A DNA stretch of 64,000 bases from Bacteroidales bacterium (GTDB lineage: Bacteria > Bacteroidota > Bacteroidia > Bacteroidales > F082): the NCBI GenBank assembly GCA_030690365.1, contig JAUYGX010000125.1:62001-126000 (forward strand), in the 5' to 3' direction. Every line of letters starts with the position of its first letter. Position 1 is the stretch's first letter. Below, in pieces: positions 26,368 to 35,811 of the stretch. Below the pieces are notes generated by a model. The model was not told the origin of the DNA. It saw nothing but the letters and a program-made list of their open reading frames with translations, and ran no database searches. A program made the position numbers and the translations under genes.

Positions 26368-27417
26368 ATGCAAGGAAAAATGACCTGGGAGAGCCCATCG
26401 AATATCGCTTTGGTGAAATATTGGGGAAAATATGGTGACCAACTGCCACAAAATCCCTCCTTAAGTATGACGTTGCATAAAGCCTTAACTACTACTTCAA
26501 TCCATTATAGCAACAATTATAACCAGGAGGAAGTAAAACTTTCATTTTTGTTCGACGACCAGCCAAATGCCGATTTCGAAAAAAGGCTTTTTCATTATTT
26601 GGTACGTCTGACCGATCGTTATCCGTTGATCTCCCGGCTCCGGTTGGAAGTTTCATCACGAAATACTTTCCCGCATTCATCGGGGATTGCTTCCTCCGCT
26701 TCTGCGTTTAGCGCATTGGCCCTAGGTTTGTTATCGGTTATTGAGGAGGTTTCGGGTGAGAAAAGAAATACAGATTCCTTCTTTCAGGAGGCATCCAACC
26801 TGGCCCGGATGGGCTCGGGAAGTGCTTCCCGATCGGTATACGGTGGCTACGTGGTTTGGGGCAAAACGGATGGTTTTCCGAAATACAGCAATTCGACAGC
26901 TCATCCGGTAACAACCGCTATACATCCGGTTTTTCAAGAAATGCACGATTCCATCCTGATTGTGAATGCCGCAACTAAAAAAGTAGGCTCAAGTGCCGGT
27001 CATGGCTTGATGAACACAAACCCGTTTGCCAAGGTGAGGTATCAACAGGCTGAGCAGCATGTAATTGAGATGCACCAGGTACTGACCAACGGCGATCTGG
27101 AACGGTTTATTCAGATTGTGGAGCAGGAAGCCCTCACCTTGCATGCCCTGATGATGGCTTCCCAACCGGGCTATCTGTTGTTGGAAGGAGGCACTTTGGC
27201 CATTATCGATCGCGTCAAGCAGTTTAGAAACGACACAAAAATTCCCCTGTGTTTTACGCTGGATGCCGGGCCCAACGTACATTTGCTGTATCCTGCATCG
27301 TATAAAGCAGAAATTGATGACCTGATTAAACGGGAATTGTTGTTATTTTGCACCTCCAATCACTTTCTGGATGATGGTATCGGGCATGGCCCGACAAAAG
27401 TAACGAATCAGGGATGA
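26368..27417 (+). CDS. mvaD: Diphosphomevalonate decarboxylase
   Basis: 349 residues. SPSNIALVKYWGKYGDQLPQ is the N-terminal signature with the substrate-binding tyrosine and lysine, SGIASSASAFSALAL is the ATP loop, RMGSGSASRSVYGGYVVW is the family block, and CFTLDAGPNVHLLYP holds the catalytic aspartate. It converts mevalonate-5-diphosphate to isopentenyl diphosphate. It starts 9 bases after the GYDIA kinase gene and overlaps the next gene by 4 bases (ATGA), so all are in one transcript. Confidence 0.95.
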   Translation: MQGKMTWESPSNIALVKYWGKYGDQLPQNPSLSMTLHKALTTTSIHYSNNYNQEEVKLSFLFDDQPNADFEKRLFHYLVRLTDRYPLISRLRLEVSSRNTFPHSSGIASSASAFSALALGLLSVIEEVSGEKRNTDSFFQEASNLARMGSGSASRSVYGGYVVWGKTDGFPKYSNSTAHPVTTAIHPVFQEMHDSILIVNAATKKVGSSAGHGLMNTNPFAKVRYQQAEQHVIEMHQVLTNGDLERFIQIVEQEALTLHALMMASQPGYLLLEGGTLAIIDRVKQFRNDTKIPLCFTLDAGPNVHLLYPASYKAEIDDLIKRELLLFCTSNHFLDDGIGHGPTKVTNQG

Positions 27418-28352
27418 CCGAAGAAAAAGCGTATTATTCAAAGCTGTTGTTGTTTGGCGAGTACAGTGTAATCTGCGATTCGATGGGCTTGACAGTGCCA
27501 TTGAAAATGTTTACGGCCCATTGGCGGTTTAAAGAGGGTGGTCCAAAAACAAATAGTCCGGATTCAAATTTTGAACTGGGCCTGTTTTACAACTACTTAG
27601 CGGAATTACATGAAAAAGGTGATTTGCTTGCCGACCTCAACCTAAACTTGTTTGCCACCGAATTAAAAGATGGTTTGTATTTCGATTCAAAGATTCCCCA
27701 GGGCTTTGGTGTGGGGAGCTCCGGTGCTTTGTGTGCCGCCATTTATGAACGATATACGGCAACACCGGTGGATATTCATCCCGGAAATGAAGAGCAAATC
27801 ATCGCCTTGAAGAATCAGTTGGCCCAGATGGAATGTTATTTTCATGGGGTAAGCTCTGGCCTCGATCCACTGCTTTGCTACCTTCAGCAGCCGTTGCTGA
27901 TCAAAAACAAACAAGAAATTGGCTTTGCCCATGTACCCGATAATTTGCACTTTAACGATTTCTCGGTCTTTTTAATCAATACAGGTGTTATTGGCAAAAC
28001 AGGTCCCCTGGTGAACCAATTTTTTGATCAATGCAGGCAACATCGTTTTTACAGTCGGTTTGTAAATCAATTGATACCTGCTAATAACCAATGTATTAAA
28101 GCCATCGTTGAGGGTGATACTGATTTGTTGTTTGAGAACCTGGCTCTGCTATCTGGTTTTTTTTATGAACATTTTACACCCATGATTCCTGAGTCGTTCA
28201 GGCCTGCCTGGCAAAATGGATTGAAAACAGGTGATTATTTCCTTAAACTTTGTGGCTCGGGTGGTGGAGGATTTCTACTGGGGTTTACTAAAAACATTTC
28301 TGCTGTAAAGCAGTATTTTGGTTCCACCGGAAACGATTTAATCATGTTATAG
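27414..28352 (+). CDS. Mevalonate kinase (GHMP family)
   Basis: 312 residues. AYYSKLLLFGEYSVICDSMGL is the N-terminal GHMP motif, PQGFGVGSSGALCAAIYERY is the ATP-binding loop, MECYFHGVSSGLDPLLCYL is the mevalonate-kinase motif with the catalytic aspartate, and KLCGSGGGGFLLGFT is the third GHMP motif. It phosphorylates mevalonate. Last gene of the mevalonate operon, 90 bases before adenine deaminase. Some Bacteroidota annotate it only as a GHMP kinase, but the FHG.SSG.D block supports mevalonate as substrate. Confidence 0.86.
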   Translation: MTEEKAYYSKLLLFGEYSVICDSMGLTVPLKMFTAHWRFKEGGPKTNSPDSNFELGLFYNYLAELHEKGDLLADLNLNLFATELKDGLYFDSKIPQGFGVGSSGALCAAIYERYTATPVDIHPGNEEQIIALKNQLAQMECYFHGVSSGLDPLLCYLQQPLLIKNKQEIGFAHVPDNLHFNDFSVFLINTGVIGKTGPLVNQFFDQCRQHRFYSRFVNQLIPANNQCIKAIVEGDTDLLFENLALLSGFFYEHFTPMIPESFRPAWQNGLKTGDYFLKLCGSGGGGFLLGFTKNISAVKQYFGSTGNDLIML

Positions 28353-28442
28353 TCGTCAGGCACCACCTACCGATTTAATGTAATCAGTAACACCATTTCC
28401 ATAATTATCTATTATTTTTGCTGTCAACTTAAATGCTTTACC

Positions 28443-30086
28443 ATGTCAAAAACTCAAACTTACTCCCTTAGCGGTAAAATACTTGATTTACATAACCAGA
28501 AAATAATTGAAGGAACCGTCCATGTTGAAAACGGTAAAATCAAATCCATAGTTCCCGGAATAGTTAGCACCGATCAGGTGATTCTACCAGGATTAATTGA
28601 TGCGCATATCCACATCGAAAGTTCTATGCTGATCCCGTCTGAATTTGCCAAATTGGCCGTGGTGCATGGAACCGTTGCAACGGTTTCCGATCCCCATGAA
28701 ATTGCAAATGTCCTGGGTATCGATGGAATTAAGTATATGATTGCCAATGGTAACCGGGTTCCATTCAAATTTTATTTTGGAGCTTCTGCCTGTGTTCCGG
28801 CCACTCCTTTCGAAACTGCCGGCTTTCAGTTTAAAAGCACTGAAATTGAAGAGTTACTGGGCATGAAGGAAATTAAATACCTTTCGGAGATGATGAATTT
28901 CCCGGGTGTAATCAACCGCGATGCCTGGGAAATGGAGAAAATTGCCATCGCCCAAAGGCACAATAAACCTGTGGATGGCCATGCTCCGGGCGTAAAAGGT
29001 GAAAATGCCATGAAATATGCTTCGGCCGGTGTTACCACCGATCATGAGTGTTTTACCATGGAAGAAGCCCTCGACAAGATAAAATATGGCATGAAAATCC
29101 AAATCAGGGAAGGCAGTGCTGCCAAAAACTTTGAAGCCCTGGTCGACCTGCTTAAAGACCATGCCGATGAAGTGCTGTTTTGTTCCGACGATAAACATCC
29201 GGATGATTTGGTAAAAGGACACATCAACCAAATGGTGGTGCGGGCTATTGGCAAAGGATACGATCCGTTGAAAGTGCTCAGAAGTGTTATCCTGAATCCA
29301 ATCAAACATTATGGATTAGAGGTAGGCACACTGCAAATTGGCGATCCAGCCGATATGATTGTGGTAGACAATCTGGAAGATTTTAATGTAAAACAAACTT
29401 ACATCAACGGGCAACTGGTGGCCGATAATGGGAAATCGCTCATCGATTCAGTTTACGAAGACCAACCCAATAACTTTGATGCTGAACCTATTCTGGCCGA
29501 CGACTTGCGGATTGTGCCCAAAGGGGGAAAACTACAGGTGATTGAAGCCTATGACGGCCAGTTGATTACGGGAACCCTGTTTGAGCAACCCAAAGTAGTT
29601 GATAACAACGTGGTGAGCGATACAGAAAGAGATGTATTGAAGATGGTAGTATTAAATCGCTATGAGCGGAAAGCAAAACCCGCCATCGCCTTTATAAAAA
29701 ACTTTAACCTGAAGGAGGGTGCTATCGCCTCCAGTGTGGCCCACGATAGCCACAACATTGTAGCGGTGGGAACCTCCGACGAATATATTGCGCGGGCTAT
29801 AAATCAGGTAATTGCAGAAAAGGGCGGCGTTGCCGTGGTGAACAAGCGTGTTGCAAATACCCTTCCGTTGCCGGTTGCAGGCTTAATGTCCACATGCGAT
29901 GGGTACAAAGTTGCGCACCATTATTATCAAATCGATCAGGAAGTCCATAAAATGGGATCGACATTAAGAGCACCCTTTATGACGCTGTCGTTCATGGCTT
30001 TACTGGTAATACCCGAGCTTAAATTAAGCGACAAAGGCCTGTTTGATGGCAAGTCGTTTACCTTTACAGATTTGTTTGTCAACTAA
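28443..30086 (+). CDS. ade: Adenine deaminase
   Basis: 547 residues, usual length for the AdeC family. LPGLIDAHIHIESSMLIPSEFAKLA contains the HxH metal pair and the ESSM block, GTVATVSDPHEIANVLG, PVDGHAPGV and EVLFCSDDKHPDDL are further metal and active-site segments of the amidohydrolase domain, and the C-terminal domain has VAHDSHNIVAVG. It deaminates adenine to hypoxanthine for purine salvage. It follows the mevalonate operon on the same strand but with a 90-base gap and no pathway link. Confidence 0.95.
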   Translation: MSKTQTYSLSGKILDLHNQKIIEGTVHVENGKIKSIVPGIVSTDQVILPGLIDAHIHIESSMLIPSEFAKLAVVHGTVATVSDPHEIANVLGIDGIKYMIANGNRVPFKFYFGASACVPATPFETAGFQFKSTEIEELLGMKEIKYLSEMMNFPGVINRDAWEMEKIAIAQRHNKPVDGHAPGVKGENAMKYASAGVTTDHECFTMEEALDKIKYGMKIQIREGSAAKNFEALVDLLKDHADEVLFCSDDKHPDDLVKGHINQMVVRAIGKGYDPLKVLRSVILNPIKHYGLEVGTLQIGDPADMIVVDNLEDFNVKQTYINGQLVADNGKSLIDSVYEDQPNNFDAEPILADDLRIVPKGGKLQVIEAYDGQLITGTLFEQPKVVDNNVVSDTERDVLKMVVLNRYERKAKPAIAFIKNFNLKEGAIASSVAHDSHNIVAVGTSDEYIARAINQVIAEKGGVAVVNKRVANTLPLPVAGLMSTCDGYKVAHHYYQIDQEVHKMGSTLRAPFMTLSFMALLVIPELKLSDKGLFDGKSFTFTDLFVN

Positions 30087-30141
30087 TTCTTATTTAGAAC
30101 TGGTAAAAAATATGCATCTGAACAATATATGTATCTTAATG

Positions 30142-30173
30142 TTTGTTTACCAGATTGGATAGTAATATTTTTG
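30142..30173 (+). promoter_or_regulatory. Promoter (TTTG-N20-TATTTTTG) of the ArsR-type regulator
   Basis: TTTG at 30142-30145 and TATTTTTG at 30166-30173, 20 bases apart, a close match to the Bacteroidota consensus. The ATG at 30188 follows 14 bases later. The element lies inside the longer frame opening at 30143 and so decides for the later start. Confidence 0.6.
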
Positions 30174-30187
30174 TAAAAATTTTTAGA

Positions 30188-30487
30188 ATGTATACAGTAG
30201 AGATCGACATACTAAAGTTGGAATCGGCAGCCAGCAAACTGAGGGCCATTTCACATCCCATGCGTATTGCCATGATCGATTTATTAGCTGATGGGAAAAA
30301 GTTGAGTGTAACTGAAATTTACGAACAACTCGATATTGAGCAGGCCACAGCCTCGCATCATTTAAACATATTGAAAAACAAAGGCGTACTTAACTCCAAG
30401 AGAGTTGGTAAAAAGATTTACTATTCATTGCGCAGCCTCATTCTGACCGAAATCATAGAATGCGTCAACAGGTGTAATGATTATTAG
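30188..30487 (+). CDS. ArsR-family winged-helix transcriptional regulator
   Basis: 99 residues from the ATG at 30188 (MYTVEIDILKLESAASKLRAIS). The DNA-binding winged helix is clear: HPMRIAMIDLLADGKKLSVTEIYEQLDIEQATASHHLNILKNKGVL, followed by the wing VGKKIYYSLR. It lacks the ELCVCDL metal-binding cysteines of ArsR/SmtB; two residues near the C-terminus (ECVNRC) could bind a ligand or thiol. No target gene is obvious beside it; the next genes are the MtfA-like peptidase downstream and adenine deaminase upstream. Confidence 0.88.
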   Translation: MYTVEIDILKLESAASKLRAISHPMRIAMIDLLADGKKLSVTEIYEQLDIEQATASHHLNILKNKGVLNSKRVGKKIYYSLRSLILTEIIECVNRCNDY

Positions 30488-30702
30488 TAGGGAATCCTGT
30501 TTATTTCCTTTCTTTTTTTTATTGAAATCATGGCACTTCTGAGTGATGTCAAAAGTATTTTGTGATACGTTGCCTTGCCATTTCCAATCGGAGGATTTTC
30601 TCCGACCAAAGGCATAATCAGCAATTTGATGTTGATTACGGCCCTAAAATCAATTATTTTAGCTTAGGTTTGGTATTTTTTAAATAATGTTGGTTTTTCA
30701 GC

Positions 30703-31617
30703 ATGACAGATCTTAAAATATACTACCTGCGACGTGTTAAACAGGGACAACTTAAGATTGCCATTTGGGCGGTGTTGATATTTGCAGCCTATTCCACCAT
30801 TGCCTGGCGCATCAATTCTGCTGCACCATTGGCCTTCTGTGTTGCCACTTGGATTGTATTGATATTGTTTCATTTACGGTTTAATCTGCGGTTTTATCGC
30901 CGACTCAAAATGGTGGATAAACCATTTCCTTTGGCCTGGATTGCGATCCTGAAGAAGCATTCCCTGTTTTATAAAAAACTAAATTCCGATGAAAAGACGT
31001 TGTTCAACCAACGGGTTTCATTTTTTTTGTCGGAGAAAAAAATCGAAGGCATCGACACCACTGTTGACGATACCACCCGGTTATTGGTGGCAGCCAGTGC
31101 CATTATCCCGACTTTTGCATTTCCATTTTTTGAGTATCCCAACATCCATGAAGTATTAATTTATCCCAACTCGTTCGATACTGAATTTCAAACCGAACCT
31201 TTCGGTGAAAACGACCAAACTATCATTGGAATTGTGGGCGATCGCTATATGAACAATTCAGTGGTACTATCAAAACCGGATTTGCTCAATGGTTTTAATG
31301 GCACCGGAAATAAACAAAATGTGGGGATTCATGAATTTGTTCATCTGCTCGACAAAGCCGATGGTCTGGTGGACGGTGTCCCGGAATTGTTGTTGGACAA
31401 CGCCTATGTATTGCCCTGGCTGCAAATCATTAAAAAAGAAATGCAACGAATTGAAAGCGGCCGTTCCGACATTAATCCCTATGGCATGACCAACAATGCC
31501 GAATTCTTGTCGGTGGTGAGCGAATACTTTTTTAACAACCCGCACGAATTTCACCAAAAACATCCGGAACTGTACGAGTATCTGGCCTCCATATTTCATC
31601 AACAACCAGACAAATGA
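30703..31617 (+). CDS. MtfA-like (M90) zinc peptidase with membrane segment
   Basis: 304 residues. Two hydrophobic helices near residues 20-65 (AVLIFAAYSTIAW and LAFCVATWIVLILFH) anchor the N-terminus, unlike the soluble MtfA of Escherichia coli. The peptidase domain has VLIYPNSF, VLSKPDLLNGF and the zinc motif HEFVHLLDKADGLVDGVPELL (HExxH), with the later conserved NAEFLSVVSEYFFNNP supplying the third ligand. MtfA controls glucose uptake in E. coli by binding Mlc; that partner is not expected here, so the role is open. Convergent with the Ig-like lipoprotein gene, 7 bases apart. Confidence 0.85.
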   Translation: MTDLKIYYLRRVKQGQLKIAIWAVLIFAAYSTIAWRINSAAPLAFCVATWIVLILFHLRFNLRFYRRLKMVDKPFPLAWIAILKKHSLFYKKLNSDEKTLFNQRVSFFLSEKKIEGIDTTVDDTTRLLVAASAIIPTFAFPFFEYPNIHEVLIYPNSFDTEFQTEPFGENDQTIIGIVGDRYMNNSVVLSKPDLLNGFNGTGNKQNVGIHEFVHLLDKADGLVDGVPELLLDNAYVLPWLQIIKKEMQRIESGRSDINPYGMTNNAEFLSVVSEYFFNNPHEFHQKHPELYEYLASIFHQQPDK

Positions 31618-31624
31618 CAATCCT

Positions 31625-33394
31625 CTACCAGGTCCATTCTTCTTCCACTTCCCAGTTGGCCCTGATTTCGATTTCCTTGTCAAAGTAAATCACTTCTTCG
31701 GGCTGAAGTTTAGTGCCATAGTATCCGGGATCCCACTGGTGGTTGCCATTGTTGTCGAAAATTACCTTAAAAATGTACTTGCCAGGTGTCAGGAAGTCAA
31801 GCACTATAGTGGTGTCGCCGGAAAACTCAACCTGATTCACTACCACTTCTTTTACGGTTTGCATCTGTAGGATATAGTGTTGTTCGTAATCAGGATGCAA
31901 TTTAAACGTGAAAACACCATAATCTTTGAGCGGTTTTGGCGTGAATGCAAGGGATATTTCACTGTTAAAAAATCCATTCCAATCGATGAAAGACGAATCC
32001 GGATAGTAAATCTTATATTTGGTTTCTTCTGCTATTTCAATAGGAAACCGGATGGACTGATGCAGGCTGTCGAGGTAAATAAATTCAGGATTTGGAATGG
32101 TATCCGCACCAGCGATCAGATAAGCAGAATCGGCAATGCATTTTACTATGGGTTGCAGAAAAGTGATTTCAGGCTTTTTTGTCAGGATGAGGTTGCTACT
32201 TTTGATGTTGGATTTCCACTCCAGGTATTCTTTTTTTGCATTCTTTTTTTTGTTTAATCGTGCTCTTCCGGTAGATTTATCAGGGTCGAGCCGCAGATAC
32301 ACCTGTCCCAATGTATCATCCTGGTTTTTAATGAGTACCACCAGCGTGTCGATGGGTAGGGTTTTCAAATACCAGGTAATGGTGTCTTTTTTAGCCGAAA
32401 AAACTTCCGCATGCCAGAGTGTATCCGGGCTAAAATTCATTGGAATCAGATCCACGTTATCAGCAGGTTGCGAGAAGGCAAATTGTAGGGTATTGCGGCG
32501 CAACAACTCAGCTTTCAGCAAGCGTTGAGTGCTATCGTACTGCTCAAACATCATTAGGCTGATTCCCTTATATTTTTCATTGAAAATGGAATCCTGTTGG
32601 ATAGAATCAAGCCGGGCCTGAAGTGTATCCACTTCCAGACCGATCACGCTATCAACTTCAACAGGGAGTTCTTTTGGAATAACGATGTTGTCGAAGTATG
32701 GATGGACCAATGAATCAAGAAAGGCAATGCTTTCGCCCGGTTGGTCGAAAATATAGTTGGCATTCAGGTCCCTGAGTGCAAACATCAGGTACGACTCGTT
32801 GGCCAGCCCCCTCAATCCAAATTTACCGGTGGCATCCGTTTTACTTACGTAATAGGGTGGTACAAAATAAGGCAAACTATCCAGTGGGATGGTGTCGTTG
32901 TTATTTTTGTACAACATCACAAAAACCTGCTCCTCAGCAACCAGATTCTGAGCATTCAAAACGGTTCCAAATAAACTAAGCGAGTCAACATAGGTTCCGG
33001 TGGAGAAGATGTACGAATAATTAAGCAGCGGATTTTCTTCGGTCAGATCACCAATTGCATCTCCAAAATATACCGAGTAAGTGGTATTGGGTTTCAGGTC
33101 CTCATTAAACCTTACATGAATAGATTTTCCACGGGTAACAAAATCAGGAGATTTGCTCATGGGCGGAGAAATCAGCGCTGCCTGTAAGATGTTTTTCAGT
33201 ACCACAAACTCATTTGTGTAAAGAACAAACTTGTTCCCTTTGAAGTTCGCGCTTCCATTGGGTGGTGTCGACGAAATGATTTCGGGTGGTTTAATGTCCT
33301 TGGGTCCACCTGAAGGCATTACGGGATGTGCACACTGCACTAGAATACCTGCGATCCACAGGATGACTGAAAAATATAAAATGCGTTTGGCCAT
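31625..33394 (-). CDS. Ig-like domain lipoprotein (Big_5 type)
   Basis: 589 residues. The N-terminus MAKRILYFSVILWIAGILVQCAHPVMPSGGPKD is a signal with a cysteine that fits a lipobox, though Q before C is unusual. It is followed by the Bacteroidota-typical GGPKDIKPPEIISSTPPNGS and an SbsA/Big_5 Ig-like domain (KFVLYTNEFV, VRFNEDLKPNTTYSVYFG). Middle and C-terminal parts are further beta-rich segments ending GKYIFKVIFDNNGNHQWDPG. Homologues are widespread single-copy outer-membrane lipoproteins of unknown function. Upstream on the same strand is the polysaccharide deacetylase gene, so the two might share a transcript. Confidence 0.85.
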   Translation of the reverse strand: MAKRILYFSVILWIAGILVQCAHPVMPSGGPKDIKPPEIISSTPPNGSANFKGNKFVLYTNEFVVLKNILQAALISPPMSKSPDFVTRGKSIHVRFNEDLKPNTTYSVYFGDAIGDLTEENPLLNYSYIFSTGTYVDSLSLFGTVLNAQNLVAEEQVFVMLYKNNNDTIPLDSLPYFVPPYYVSKTDATGKFGLRGLANESYLMFALRDLNANYIFDQPGESIAFLDSLVHPYFDNIVIPKELPVEVDSVIGLEVDTLQARLDSIQQDSIFNEKYKGISLMMFEQYDSTQRLLKAELLRRNTLQFAFSQPADNVDLIPMNFSPDTLWHAEVFSAKKDTITWYLKTLPIDTLVVLIKNQDDTLGQVYLRLDPDKSTGRARLNKKKNAKKEYLEWKSNIKSSNLILTKKPEITFLQPIVKCIADSAYLIAGADTIPNPEFIYLDSLHQSIRFPIEIAEETKYKIYYPDSSFIDWNGFFNSEISLAFTPKPLKDYGVFTFKLHPDYEQHYILQMQTVKEVVVNQVEFSGDTTIVLDFLTPGKYIFKVIFDNNGNHQWDPGYYGTKLQPEEVIYFDKEIEIRANWEVEEEWTW

Positions 33395-33448
33395 TCAGAA
33401 TGATGTTTGATTTACAAAGATGCAAAATATTGACATGCGGCAGCTATT

Positions 33449-34063
33449 TTACCCGGTTTGCAGGGCTTTAAACTGATATCCCATCTCACTCATTTTTTCA
33501 AGGTAAACGGGAAGTGTCGCCAACATATTTTTGGCTGCTTTCACACTGTCGTGAAAAACTGCAATCGTTCCCGGAAAACTGTGTTTCATCACATTTTCGA
33601 GGCATTGTTCAGGGGTGATTTGTACACGAAAATCGTACGAAATAACCGACCACATAATGAGCTGATATTGCTTTTTTAGTTGCATTTGCTGTATCGGTGT
33701 TATCTTGCCGTAAGGTGGCCTGAACAGGTTGCTTTCAATTACCTGAGCTGCCTTCTCAATGTTTTCAAAATAGGTCTTATTGTTTGTTGTCCAGCCTTTT
33801 AAATGGTTGAAGGTGTGGTTCCCGGTAGTATGTCCACGGGCAAGAATTTCCCGATAGGTTTGTGGGTGTTTCACTACATTATCGCCTACACAAAAGAAGG
33901 TAGCTTTGGCCTGAAAACGATCCAGGATTTCCAGTACCTGTAGTGTGATTTCAGGATGCGGACCATCGTCAAAAGTCACGAAAATCACCTTTTCGGAGGT
34001 GTTTATTTTCCATGTTACACCAGGTAACAAAAAACGTAAAACGAGTGGAGGCTTAACTTGCAT
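33449..34063 (-). CDS. Polysaccharide deacetylase (NodB/CE4 family)
   Basis: About 204 residues from the ATG at 34063 (MQVKPPLVLRFL). CE4 motifs: FVTFDDGPHPEITL (catalytic base aspartates), GNHTFNHLKGW (metal histidines), FRPPYGKIT and IAVFHDSVKAA. It should remove N-acetyl or O-acetyl groups from a cell-wall or surface polysaccharide. There is no signal peptide cleaved in the usual way; the short hydrophobic N-terminus may anchor it. A TACTTTTG promoter element sits 4 bases before the ATG, which suggests a leaderless message. Confidence 0.88.
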   Translation of the reverse strand: MQVKPPLVLRFLLPGVTWKINTSEKVIFVTFDDGPHPEITLQVLEILDRFQAKATFFCVGDNVVKHPQTYREILARGHTTGNHTFNHLKGWTTNNKTYFENIEKAAQVIESNLFRPPYGKITPIQQMQLKKQYQLIMWSVISYDFRVQITPEQCLENVMKHSFPGTIAVFHDSVKAAKNMLATLPVYLEKMSEMGYQFKALQTG

Positions 34064-34067
34064 CAGG

Positions 34068-34075
34068 CAAAAGTA
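34068..34075 (-). promoter_or_regulatory. Promoter -7 element (TACTTTTG), probably leaderless start
   Basis: Minus-strand TACTTTTG only 4 bases before the ATG at 34063 of the deacetylase. If used, transcription would begin at or next to the start codon. It rules out the ATG five codons upstream. Confidence 0.45.
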
Positions 34076-34107
34076 CAATTGTCTGCATTATGTGCACCGT
34101 ATTTTAG

Positions 34108-34115
34108 TAATTTTG
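34108..34115 (+). promoter_or_regulatory. Promoter -7 element (TAATTTTG) of gpmA
   Basis: TAATTTTG fits TAnnTTTG and lies 32 bases before the ATG of the phosphoglycerate mutase gene at 34148, in the gap between two divergent genes. Confidence 0.45.
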
Positions 34116-34147
34116 TTTTCTGTTATTAATTTTTAAAAGACTTTAAA

Positions 34148-34894
34148 ATGAAACGATTAGTGCTTTTACGCCATGGGCAAAGTGTTTGGAATAAGGAAAA
34201 CCGTTTTACGGGATGGACTGACGTACCCTTGTCGGAGCAGGGAATTGAGGAGGCGCGTAAAGCGGGTAAGGTGTTAAAAGACGAAGGGTTTAATTTCAGA
34301 CTGGCCTATACCTCCTACCTTTCAAGAGCCATTAAAACCTTATGGCTAACACTCGAGGAAATGGACCTGATGTGGATTGATGTGAAAAAAAGCTGGCGAC
34401 TCAACGAAAAACATTACGGCGCATTACAGGGATTAAATAAAGTGGAAACAGCCAAACAATACGGCCCCGAAATGGTGCAATTGTGGAGACGCAGCTTCGA
34501 TACGCCTCCTCAACCTTTGGCTGCTGATGATGAGCGTAATCCACGATTCGACGACCGTTATGCAAATCTCACCGCCGTTGAATTGCCCATGACCGAATCG
34601 TTAAAAGAAGTGATCGAACGTCTGGTTCCGTACTGGGAAATTGAATTGATCCCTGCCTTAAAGGAACAAAACGACTTGTTGATTGCGGCTCACGGAAACA
34701 GCCTACGCGCCCTGGTGATGAAATTAAAAAATATGAGCCGCGAAGAAATACTCGAATTCAACATCCCAACTGGTATTCCCTATGTGTTTGAATTTGATGA
34801 TGATATGAACCTGATAAAGGACTATTTTTTGGGCGATCCCGAAGAGGTTAAAAAGCTGATGGAGCAGGTAGCCAATCAGGCCAAAGGAAAATAA
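34148..34894 (+). CDS. gpmA: 2,3-bisphosphoglycerate-dependent phosphoglycerate mutase
   Basis: 248 residues, the normal dPGM length. The phosphohistidine motif LVLLRHGQSVWNKENRFTGW, YTSYLSRAIKTLW, the glutamate in RLNEKHYGALQGLNK, and the second catalytic histidine in LIAAHGNSLRALVMKL are all present. It interconverts 3- and 2-phosphoglycerate in glycolysis and gluconeogenesis. Followed after 79 bases by a metallophosphatase that has its own -7 element. Confidence 0.96.
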   Translation: MKRLVLLRHGQSVWNKENRFTGWTDVPLSEQGIEEARKAGKVLKDEGFNFRLAYTSYLSRAIKTLWLTLEEMDLMWIDVKKSWRLNEKHYGALQGLNKVETAKQYGPEMVQLWRRSFDTPPQPLAADDERNPRFDDRYANLTAVELPMTESLKEVIERLVPYWEIELIPALKEQNDLLIAAHGNSLRALVMKLKNMSREEILEFNIPTGIPYVFEFDDDMNLIKDYFLGDPEEVKKLMEQVANQAKGK

Positions 34895-34941
34895 TAATAT
34901 TAGCTTCACAATCTGAAATTCCCTACGAAGCAAATTTTTGT

Positions 34942-34949
34942 TATTTTTG
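34942..34949 (+). promoter_or_regulatory. Promoter -7 element (TATTTTTG) of the metallophosphatase gene
   Basis: TATTTTTG matches TAnnTTTG, 24 bases before the ATG at 34974. Confidence 0.45.
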
Positions 34950-34973
34950 AAGCCAATCTAAAAAAACCAACAA

Positions 34974-35708
34974 ATGCCTAAGAAATGGATCATTCCTGAC
35001 ATACATGGTTGTGTACGCACGCTTAAATTCCTGATAGAGCATCAAATAAAGCCTGAAATAGGGGATGAGCTGTTTTTTTTAGGCGATTATATCGACCGTG
35101 GTCCCGACAGCAAAGGGGTTATCGACTATCTGATGGGCCTTCAGGCTGCGGGGCACAGGATGAAGTTGCTCATGGGCAACCACGAAGATTATTGTATCAA
35201 AGCCTGGGAGGAGGATAAAAAGACCAAAGGTTTCTTAGGAATCCGTTCCAAAACCAAAATCCAGAAAGAATGGGAAGTCTATGGTGGTGAGCAGACACTC
35301 GAAAGTTTCGATGTGGAAGCTCCCAGGGAAATTCCTGAAAAATACATCGATTGGATGCGTCAGTTGAACTATTTTGCCCTGACTGATGATTACGTCATTG
35401 TGCATGCCGGCCTTAATTTTAAGGAGGAGGATCCTTTTAGCGATACCCGGTCGATGATCTGGATCAGGGAATTTAGGGTTGAAAGTGCAAAAATCAATAA
35501 CAGAAAGGTGATACATGGCCATGTGCCTGTAAACCTGGAATTTATAGATATGTGTATCACCCAGCCGGGGTATAAATTTATCGATCTCGATAATGGTGTA
35601 TATTTCACCGACAGAACGGGATATGGCAACCTGGTGGCCCTCGAACTTACCGAAATGCGCTATGTGGTTCAGTCGCTTATGGACGAGGTAGATTATAAAA
35701 TGCGTTAA
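34974..35708 (+). CDS. Serine/threonine protein phosphatase-like metallophosphoesterase
   Basis: 244 residues of the calcineurin-like PPP family, close in layout to bacterial PrpA/lambda phosphatase. Motifs: WIIPDIHGCVRTL (DxH), FFLGDYIDRGPDSKGV (GDxxDRG), LLMGNHEDYCIKAW (GNHE), IVHAGLNF and VIHGHVPVN. These bind two metal ions. It may dephosphorylate proteins or diadenosine polyphosphates; the family does not decide. It is followed by a degraded ClC gene. Confidence 0.88.
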   Translation: MPKKWIIPDIHGCVRTLKFLIEHQIKPEIGDELFFLGDYIDRGPDSKGVIDYLMGLQAAGHRMKLLMGNHEDYCIKAWEEDKKTKGFLGIRSKTKIQKEWEVYGGEQTLESFDVEAPREIPEKYIDWMRQLNYFALTDDYVIVHAGLNFKEEDPFSDTRSMIWIREFRVESAKINNRKVIHGHVPVNLEFIDMCITQPGYKFIDLDNGVYFTDRTGYGNLVALELTEMRYVVQSLMDEVDYKMR

Positions 35709-35811
35709 GCCGCTTCTTTCATTCCACTAACTATTTGTCGGAATTTAAAATGAATTTAAATTTTATAGGCATACCAGGTTATAAAACAAGCGATTATGTA
35801 CATTTGCGTCA

